Source: UBA5499 sp002426275 (lineage in GTDB: Bacteria > Bacillota > DTU084). Taken from it: DNA of 41,491 nt. The notes under the pieces were generated by a model. It was not told where the DNA came from. It did no database searches and saw only the letters and a program-made list of their open reading frames with translations. Made by a program: the position numbers and the translations under genes. Location: the NCBI GenBank assembly GCA_937888735.1, contig CALASN010000160.1, positions 1-41,491 on the forward strand, written 5' to 3'. Positions 39,397 to 41,491 of this stretch are shown here, piece by piece (position 1 is the first letter of the stretch; each line of letters begins with the position of its first letter).

Positions 39397-40464
39397 TTGG
39401 CTTATCGTGTGACTTTAATTCCAGGAGACGGCATTGGGCCGGAACTAGTGGCGGCAGGTTGCCGCGTTTTGGAGGCCACGGGAGTGGATTTTGAGTGGGA
39501 CAGACAGGAAGCGGGCGCAGAGATCATGGAAACGGAGGGAACGCCCCTTCCCCAGCGCGTGCTTGACTCCATCCGCCGAAATAAAGTGGCGCTGAAAGGA
39601 CCGATCACAACGCCCATCGGCACAGGTTTCCGCAGCGTGAACGTAGCCTTGCGCCATGAGTTAGATCTTTTCGCTTGCCTCAGGCCGTGCAAATCATATG
39701 CCGGAGTCCGCTCACGCTATCAGGATATCGATTTGGTGGTCGTACGCGAAAACACAGAGGATCTTTACGCAGGAGTAGAGTTCGCTTCCCAGTCTCCGGA
39801 AGCGAAAGCCATCATCGCTAAAAGCGGCGGCAAGATCAATTCCGAGGCCGCTATTTCCATTAAACCGATCTCGCCGGCAAACAGTAGGCGGATTGTGAAA
39901 TACGCTTTTGATTACGCGGTGGCAAACGGCAGGAAAAAAGTTACTGCCGTGGCTAAGGCTAATATCATGAAGTTTACCGACGGTCTTTTCTTTGATGTGG
40001 CAAGGCAGGTGGCAGAGGAATATCCCCAGATCCAGTATGACGAGAGGCTAATCGATAACATGTGCATGCAATTAGTGCAGCATCCCGAAGCCTACGACGT
40101 GCTGGTGCTCCCCAATCTTTATGGAGATATCATTTCAGACCTCTGCGCAGGCCTTGTGGGCGGTTTGGGTCTTGCCCCCGGAGCTAATATCGGCTTTGAG
40201 AGCGCCCTGTTCGAGCCTACCCATGGGTCGGCGCCTAAATATAAGGGCTTGAACAAAGCAAATCCCACTGCTTTCATCCTCTCCGGAGTGATGATGCTGC
40301 GCTATCTGAAGGAGTTTGCGGCAGCCGATAGGGTGGAGAAGGCTGTGGCCAGGGTGATCGCGGAAGGCAAAAATGTGACTTACGATCTGAAAGCAGAGCG
40401 GAACGATCCCACGGCGGTTGGCACGCAAGAGATGGCAGATGCCATCATCGCGGCGATGAAATGA
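39397..40464 (+). CDS. NAD-type isocitrate dehydrogenase (isocitrate/isopropylmalate dehydrogenase family)
   Basis: The 355-residue beta-decarboxylating dehydrogenase has LIPGDGIGPE (7-16), the substrate loop TTPIGTGFRSVNVALR with S80 and N82, which favours isocitrate over isopropylmalate, RENTEDLYAGVE, and the cofactor loop EPTHGSAPKYKG. It converts isocitrate to 2-oxoglutarate with NAD+. Homoisocitrate dehydrogenase is a close alternative. The TTG start follows AAAGGAGA (39381-39388), 14 bases after gatB. A glutamate-making link (citrate synthase-like, this enzyme, Glu-tRNA amidation) is possible; no aconitase is in the window. Confidence 0.88.
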   Translation: MAYRVTLIPGDGIGPELVAAGCRVLEATGVDFEWDRQEAGAEIMETEGTPLPQRVLDSIRRNKVALKGPITTPIGTGFRSVNVALRHELDLFACLRPCKSYAGVRSRYQDIDLVVVRENTEDLYAGVEFASQSPEAKAIIAKSGGKINSEAAISIKPISPANSRRIVKYAFDYAVANGRKKVTAVAKANIMKFTDGLFFDVARQVAEEYPQIQYDERLIDNMCMQLVQHPEAYDVLVLPNLYGDIISDLCAGLVGGLGLAPGANIGFESALFEPTHGSAPKYKGLNKANPTAFILSGVMMLRYLKEFAAADRVEKAVARVIAEGKNVTYDLKAERNDPTAVGTQEMADAIIAAMK

Positions 40465-40500
40465 GAAATGATGGCCCCTGACGGGGCCATCCATTTCTTT
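40465..40500 (+). terminator. Strong intrinsic terminator after isocitrate dehydrogenase
   Basis: GAAATG-ATGGCCCC (40465-40478), a TGAC loop and GGGGCCAT-C-CATTTC (40483-40497) form a 14-pair stem with one bulged C, followed by TTT. It directly follows the stop codon. The group II intron sequence starts just beyond it. Confidence 0.85.
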
Positions 40501-40841
40501 AAGGGTGTCCATCGTGAGGTGGAATCTGGAGGAAGGTGTAAGCAAATCTCCGGCCTGACGAACAGAAATCTCATCAGGCTGCAAAAGAGGGCAAGGCTCC
40601 AAAGCAAGTCGAAACCCAATAGCTACACGGAATCATTTGCGGTAAATGAGGCAGGTAGATGGAGAGAAAGAATGTGTGAGTACCCGGGGAGGTCTCGCAA
40701 GCGCGACCAAGTAGACCTATTCGAAAGAACGCGTAGTAACAACGAATCGCGAGAAGTCAGCAGAGGCCATAGTACCACAAAGGAAATGGGAAGGGCCGAA
40801 CAATCGTAAGTCCGAAGAACGGGCGAAGGGAGGTCAATGCG

Positions 40842-41491
40842 GTGAAAGCAGAATATCTTGAAAACAAGGGCTGCCAGCAAAGGGATAGCGCGGAACGCGA
40901 AGAGTATGCAGGAGCGCAGAGCATTGACAATCGGGAAGCCGAAGAAGCGGACGGTGCAGGACTGCTCGAAAGGATATTGGACAGGGAAAACCTGAACAGA
41001 GCCTACAAGCGTGTGAAGGCCAACAGGGGAGCGCCCGGAATCGACGGGATGACTGTCGAGGACGCACTTGGTTGGCTAAGAGAACACAGGGAAGAACTTC
41101 TGGAAAGCAATCGCACAGCAACTAACCCATATCTTTGAACCGCTGTTCTCGGAAAACAGTTTCGGCTACCGTCCGGGAAAGAGCGCACAGATGGCCATGG
41201 AAAAGGTGAAGGAGTACGCGGAGCAGGGCTACAAGTACGCGGTACTGATCGACCTGTCAAAATACTTTGACACATTGAACCACGAACTGCTCATGAACAT
41301 GGTACGAGAACAAGTCCAGGATAAGCGCGGCACAGAGCTTATCAAAAGATATCTGAAGAGCGGAGTCATGGAGGACGGCGTGTTGGTGAAGACCGAGGAG
41401 GGCTCGCCGCAAGGCGGTCTATGCTAAGCTTTGCATAGGGGGCGTCATCAGTCCGGTACTTGCTAACCTCTTTCTCCACTACGCGTTTGAC
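40842..41491 (+). pseudogene. ltrA: Broken group II intron reverse transcriptase/maturase, 3' truncated
   Basis: The GTG start follows AAGGGAGGT. The first frame (to about 41104) encodes the N-terminus, LLERILDRENLNRAYKRVKANRGAPGIDGMTVEDALGWLREHREELL. It is then joined, about 40 residues too early and out of frame, to AIAQQLTHIFEPLFSENSFGYRPGKSAQ and the RT segment IDLSKYFDTLNHELLMNMV. The EEGSPQGG motif is then split by a 25-nt insertion (41418-41442) before GVISPVLANLFLHYAFD. As written it is inactive. Because introns of this type are repeated, an assembly chimera at a contig end is also possible. Confidence 0.85.
41418..41442 (+). repeat. 25-nt insertion with a near-perfect palindrome in the RT motif
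   Basis: Between the codons for QGG and VISP of the reverse transcriptase lies an insertion whose core, CTATGC-TAAGCTTT-GCATAG (41419-41438), is a nearly perfect 20-base palindrome. It shifts the frame by one base and brings in a TAA stop. Confidence 0.6.

Larger units (their letters stand above)
40501..41491 (+). mobile_element. Group II intron, 3' end outside the window
   Basis: About 340 bases of RNA-like sequence precede an intron-encoded reverse transcriptase gene. They hold GTGAGGTGGAATCTGGAGG (about 40514-40532), TACCCGGGGAGGTCTCG and GAAGTCAGCAGAGGCCATAG (about 40753-40772), which are typical of the 5' part of bacterial group II introns. The exact 5' boundary is unclear; GTGTCC at 40505 is one candidate for the GUGYG-type end. 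The position right after a terminator hairpin fits bacterial class C introns, which insert downstream of terminators. Domains V and VI are not in the window. Confidence 0.75.

Noticed and set aside
1..41491. CRISPR array, prophage or complete insertion sequence
   Set aside because: No regularly spaced repeats, phage structural genes or intact transposase frame were seen. The only mobile element is the partial group II intron.

Overview
The window reads as a chromosomal stretch of a low-to-mid GC member of the Bacillota (Firmicutes), probably an anaerobic deep-branching clostridial or related lineage. RemA (DUF370) upstream of gmk, the Rex redox repressor, GatCAB, a PASTA-domain kinase and two promoters that match the sigma-H consensus all point to Bacillota, and sigma-H would fit a spore-forming ancestry. 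Two features are less usual for that phylum. Several blocks have an Actinobacteria-like order (mIHF-gmk-rpoZ-coaBC and fhaA-fhaB-pstP-rodA-pbpA-pknB). There are also hints of a diderm envelope: an ExbB/ExbD/TonB-like motor and a stand-alone heptose-1-phosphate nucleotidyltransferase. I cannot fix genus or class from sequence alone.

Layout. 1-4974: the 3' end of an acyl-CoA synthetase gene, an RlmA-type rRNA methyltransferase and a Ca2+-type P-type ATPase. 4991-14201: a dense housekeeping run, mihF-remA-gmk-rpoZ-coaBC-priA, then, from its own promoter, def-fmt-DUF116-zinc protease-rsmB. It covers nucleoid and biofilm regulation, nucleotide and CoA synthesis, replication restart and N-formyl-Met handling. 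A TRIC-type channel gene converges on rsmB. 14838-15885: a tRNA-Pro(CGG) gene with promoter and terminator, then a gene-poor, repeat-bearing and decayed stretch. 15886-20673: an apparent five-gene envelope operon, exbB-exbD-tonB-like-cohesin-like secreted protein-SLH/coiled-coil membrane protein. 20734-28474: rlmN followed by a growth and cell-wall signalling cluster of two FHA proteins, a PP2C phosphatase, a RodA/FtsW polymerase, a class B PBP, a PASTA kinase and an HldE-C-like nucleotidyltransferase.

28490-30530: a divergent pair, a NifV/Re-citrate-synthase-like enzyme on the minus strand and Rex on the plus strand. 30544-32622: an ECF sigma operon (sigma factor broken by one extra base, anti-sigma factor, RseB-like secreted protein, unknown secreted protein) that starts at an ECF-type promoter and ends at a strong bidirectional terminator. 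32626-34273 (minus): UPF0210 and an ACT-domain protein. 34274-35240: almost 1 kb without a convincing protein gene, bounded by promoter-like and terminator-like signals, a candidate structured RNA. 35241-35815: a RelB/DinJ-like antitoxin with a MazF/PemK-like toxin. 36131-40500: gatC-gatA-gatB-isocitrate dehydrogenase from a sigma-H-like promoter to a strong terminator. 40501-41491: a group II intron just downstream of that terminator, with a reverse transcriptase gene broken by a deletion and a 25-nt palindromic insertion, cut by the window end.

The best candidates for something undescribed are the five-gene Ton-like envelope operon, the possible long non-coding RNA at about 34.4-35.1 kb, and the secreted protein at the end of the ECF operon. 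All assignments rest on reading motifs and gene order by eye; no database search was run.
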